Assembly: GCA_030762935.1 (NCBI GenBank)
Contig: CM060895.1
Location: 79,058,001 to 79,122,000 of the forward strand
DNA length: 64,000 nt
Reading direction: 5' to 3'
DNA from: Hymenopus coronatus
Taxonomy: Eukaryota > Arthropoda > Insecta > Mantodea > Hymenopodidae
The notes under the pieces are model-generated. The model was not told where the DNA came from, did not search any database, and worked only from the letters and a program-made list of their open reading frames with translations. The position numbers were made by a program, and so were the translations under genes. Shown one piece after another: positions 53,201-58,467 of the stretch (its first letter is position 1; each line of letters begins with the position of its first letter).

Positions 53201-56200
53201 TTTTGTTTTTAATATTTGCTTTTTAGTCCGTCTGCCAAGTGCTAACCAAAACTATTCTGTGCTGAAATCTTTTGAATGTCTAAGTATTCTTTTTATATTC
53301 CTGTTTTGAGAGAGGTGCTTGAACAATCCTACATACTAGACTATGGAATATGACATGTTCATTTGTTTGGGGGTTGTGGTTATATTTCTATATGTAATTA
53401 TCCACATAGGTTGGTTTGAGTAAATTACAAATTCAATTTTATGTATCCTTCTTTGCTAGTTTTTGACAGACTAGCTATAACAAACAAGTAATCATAAACC
53501 AGCAATGACATTTGAAATATATGAAATATATAACTTTAAACAAAGGATTAAAAATAATTATTGATTTGCATGCAGATATGATGGTTGATTTTCAAAAATT
53601 GTTGGAAATATCTCGTCTTTTAGTTTAATCTTCTTTCTTGAAACTCTGATGAAGAAATCATCACCAGAAGTAAATTTATCCTCTCTTATAACAAAGTCAG
53701 AAACAAAATGGTGTATGCATACAAGTTATCCCTCAGAAAATACATAAGATATTTACTTATCAAATCAATAGGAGGACCAAAACTATGGAATAATGTGAAA
53801 GCTAGAATAGACGACATAGAGAAACAAGAAATAATAAGTAGCTTAAGGAATAAGAGTACTTAAAGTGTTAAGAAGGAATGGGTACGAGAAAAATACATTG
53901 ATGTTTGTGAAAAAATGGAAAGAAAGGGTCTGGCATGGACAAAAACAGGAACAGCTTTTCTCCCCCCCTTTTATATTGCCCCCTTTAACTCTAAAGTCAT
54001 ATTAGGGGCTTTGCACTAGAAACAACTCGTCTGTAGGTTCTATACATTGAGTTTAAATTGTGTTAATTTCCTTAAACACACATGCACACACACATTCACT
54101 CTCACATACATACTTCCAGATACTGTGGGGGATAGGAAATAATTCTGGTTAAAGGAAAATTCCCCACTCCAGCTGGGAATCGAACCCAGGACCTCCGGGC
54201 GAGAAGTCAGCTTGCTGACTGACCACTCGACCACAGAAGCAGTCAGGAATAGTGTTATTAAAAGGTCTAAAAGCTGATAAAGCTCTACATCCACTATGTG
54301 GCAATGTCAATGTGAATTTACACTGTATAATTGTGTGCAAGAAAACCAAGATATGGAGAGAATTAATATGGAACAAAAACTGGGAGAAGTTACTGGGAGA
54401 GAATAGTATCTTTTAAAACTTTTTGGAAACAATAGGAAAGAATTTCTGAAACAACTAGGTAATTACACGGGAAAGTAAAAGAGAAATGGGGGGAGGAAAA
54501 TTGCCAAAGAAAGAGAAGATATTAATAATAAAACTGATGGGGTTGTAATTTATAGAAAAGGTAAATAAACTAAGTTGGTAGGGTACAAAAATGTACAAAT
54601 AGAGGGAAAGGTACATATACATAAATAACCTGAGTGTTAAGTGTATATGATACCAAATTCAGCAACTCCAAGAAACTAACTATATATGTATGATGTTTTT
54701 GACTTAAAAAGATGAAATAAATTATCTATCTACTTAACAAATCGCACCTCTGATAAAATATTAAATAAACTATCTGTTTCTCAATTTCTTGCAGGTTGCT
54801 AATGCTGCCTGGAGCACCATCTTCCGAGCATCCCTTATCTATACAGACTCCTTCCTGCTACTCAGTGGCACTTTAACATCATTTAATCTGAGTCGTGAGA
54901 TGGAACGCAAGGGCTACATACAGTGGGCCAGCCGACTCCTAGCAAGGTTTATAAGGTATAGAAAAACCTATAGTCACTGCATTTAAGATACTGATAATAA
55001 ATTTCTCATTCATTGAAATAACTGGAATATCATTGAATATCCTTAGTTTATTTGTTTTTACACACACACATAATTCAAGCTTCTTTGGGCCAAATTTAAC
55101 ACATTGAAGCCCAAGCCTGAGTATAGCTCGGGCCGTGCAAAATGTTTATGCAGCCCACTCCTGAGCATAGCTCGGGATGGTATTTTTAACGCTTTTAATG
55201 CAATTCCATGACCTTAACTTGGTCTTGGGATATGCAGCAAAGAGCATATATCAGTTATCGTTTAGTTGTCTGATTTGTGCTACCATCTGTTTTCACTTTA
55301 GTCAACTATTAGGAAATTTAGGAGAGTTAGTAATATTGGCTGCTCTCAGGTAGTTGTGCCATTTTCCTTGAAGGTGGTGATCTCTTTGTTATGTTTTGTG
55401 TTCTTAAATGTTAAAATGCTGCATTTTCCTCAATTTCTGTGAACTGAAGCTGAAATTCAGGATAAAAACTACTCTCTGGAAAGTTCCGAAACCGAGGGAG
55501 AGTTTTTCAAACTTTCAATAAATGGAGTGTAAGCAGCTAACAGATTTTTTTCAAACTCATATTTGATACTTGTTGTAAATTTAAAATAAAATATTAATAC
55601 GGAAGTTATGATTATTTTCTTACTTGTTGAGAAACCCTTGAATAGGATACTTTTAGACTGTACCAATTTTTTTTTGGCAGATTTGATTGATGTATTGTAA
55701 TTAATAACTCAAATGAGGCGTAAAAACCCTGGGTTTCTTGGCCCTTCAACTAAAGAAATGCCTGGGCTTCTACCAGTTGAATAAAAGTTGTCTTAGAACA
55801 TGTGTTGGTGGAATGATTAATTTACTGAGTTGTCCAGTGGCAGGATATCAGAATTAATTCAGCAGTGCAGTTTCTTGATTTTTTTTATTTTTATTGGCCT
55901 TGGCCTTGTCCACTCTTTTAGCACATAGCTACTACACTTCATGTAAATCTATTACCCACAATTAAATTATCATTCGCTCTTCATGATCTATCTATTGCCA
56001 CTTATTTTTTACATTACATAAATATTGACCCACACTCTTGCTTATTCACTAAATATGTTTAAAAGTGATTTTCTCTCTTTTCCAACCATTTGCTACTAAT
56101 AAGTAGTTCCCTCTAGTTTTTAGTTTCTTTATAATCAAATATTATGTGCTTTAGATTCTCCTCCCCTCCAGATAATGGACACTCCCACAGTATAAAACAA

Positions 56201-58417
56201 TTTATCCGACCTTTTAACTTTACATTGCAGTTTTTTCCCATGTTATGCCTTCTCTTTCCGTCTGGTTTATTTTATCAATATATGTTTTTGTATCTAGGAT
56301 GGCCAGATAAAAATGTTCAAAAGCAGGAAATTTGAAAAAAATCTGATGTGTTCCTATTCTTCAAACAAACTATTCTTATAAAGATTATTCATTTATCTAC
56401 CTCATGCAAATTGATATAAACATAAGCACAAATCATCTTATTACTTGCTTCCTTGTAAGCAGAAGGATAGTAAAATTTTTGAAAAGCTAATGAAAAGTGA
56501 AACAATTGAAATTTGGTTCTCTTTGTGTGGCAAGGAGTAAAACAAAAGAAGTATGAAATGAAAGATGACTTCCCCTTGAGAAAAATTGTAGTATAAAGCT
56601 GAAAACAATAACAAGAAATACTTTCAAAATGATTAACTCTGTAAACAAATGTATATGACATAAATTGTGTGTTTTAACAGGGTCTATATTTTTTGTGTAG
56701 TAAGTTTATTCTATCTCTTACGGTTTACCAGTTTCACAAAAGTAATCCAGAATGAAGAGGTCTTCAGAGGCTATTCCAAGAAAGTTCAAGATATCCATTT
56801 TATTTGTCATGAAAATATATTAAACATACAGCATTTTAATCAAAATCGTTAGAGCGATCTTTTTATTTGTGGATGCTCTTTAATGTTGCAGTTCTTAGCA
56901 TAAAGATCACTTAAATTTGCTTAGAGCCCTCTTTATCAGGCTTGAGGTTCTTTTAGTTGCTGTAAATTTCTGGCATGGGACCAATGGCTTTACTTCCCTT
57001 CCAAAGGAACCCCTCCTAAGGATTTTTATGCCCAAAAAAGTCCATCACCTTTTGCCGGTAAATGTTCCATGTGAAGGGTAGTTGTATGTGGGGGGGAGAC
57101 ATTTTCTTGAAGATCTTTGTGTTCCATCCTTCGAAAATATCAAAATTAAATACAGACTGTTTTCTAAAAATCCTTTTTGGATTCAGGGGGACCCAAAACG
57201 TGTATTTCTAGTAAAATCTTGGTATCACATTTTTGGACTCATTACAATACCTTTTCTATACACTATGTACATAGTATGTGTAGAGAAAGTAAAAAGGAAT
57301 ATCTGCAATTTCATGCTTTATAGTTGGAAAAAATGGCTTTATTATGTAATTTTGAAATTGATTACAAACACAGTAGAGGTTTCTAAGTACTGTTGAAAAC
57401 AGGTTTCACATTATATTAGCTCATTTCATTTAATGTGTATTTTATTCTTTTATCCTGCATACAAAGTACATTCCTCAATTCAGAAAGCATGCATTATTAA
57501 ATACTTTCTTATTATTTTAATATACATTTCACTGTAACATTCAAGCCTTATTTCTTCTGTTTACTAATTATCCACGATTTTCAATGAGCAATTATTCAGT
57601 GTTACCCTGAGTGCAGTTCTGAAATACTATTTTCTGTGTCTTATAACAGCTCTTACAATTCTTCATTTTCATTTACATATTTAATACTGAAAAGTGATAT
57701 CACATATAAATATATAAAACCTGAGTGGATAAACTAATGTTCGGACCATTAATATTTTATGTCTTATATAATATATGATGTTGTTTATAGATTAACACCT
57801 GCTTTGGTTGCTGTCCTGTTGTTCTATGCCTATGTTATGGAACATTTAGGCATTGGGCCACTGTGGAATCTTTCTGTCAAGCGTAATGCTGACATTTGTA
57901 AGGAAATGTTCTGGAGAAATGTACTTTACATTCAGAATCTTTTCCCTTTTGAAGAAATGGTAAGTAAAATATAATTTCCATATACAGAGTTACTTTTCTG
58001 TAGAGTAAAAAAAAGTGAGAGTATTCTGTAGAGTATTATGGGAAAATGAATAACTTAAAAAAAATTGTTCAATGTGACCTTGTTAATATGACTCGCATAG
58101 TTGAAGTTGAAAATACAACATTGCACTCTTAATACATATAATTTTTGTTGAAGAATTGTAGTTTACATCATTTAATATCTCTTAGCATTTGGAGAATGGT
58201 GTGGATCTTGGCATAACTGACATATTTAATGTATTGGGTGACAAGGAATACTCTGTGCTTAAATATATAACCCATTTTATTCAGTTATACAAAAGAAAAA
58301 AGCATTCTTTCATAAGATTGAATCACTTTTTGAACACCGTGTATTACTATTTACTGTAGCAACCAAATGTATTAAAAAAAAAAATTCTCTCTCCCTCTCC
58401 TCTCCCCTTCCCTCCCT

Positions 58418-58467
<50 letters not shown>
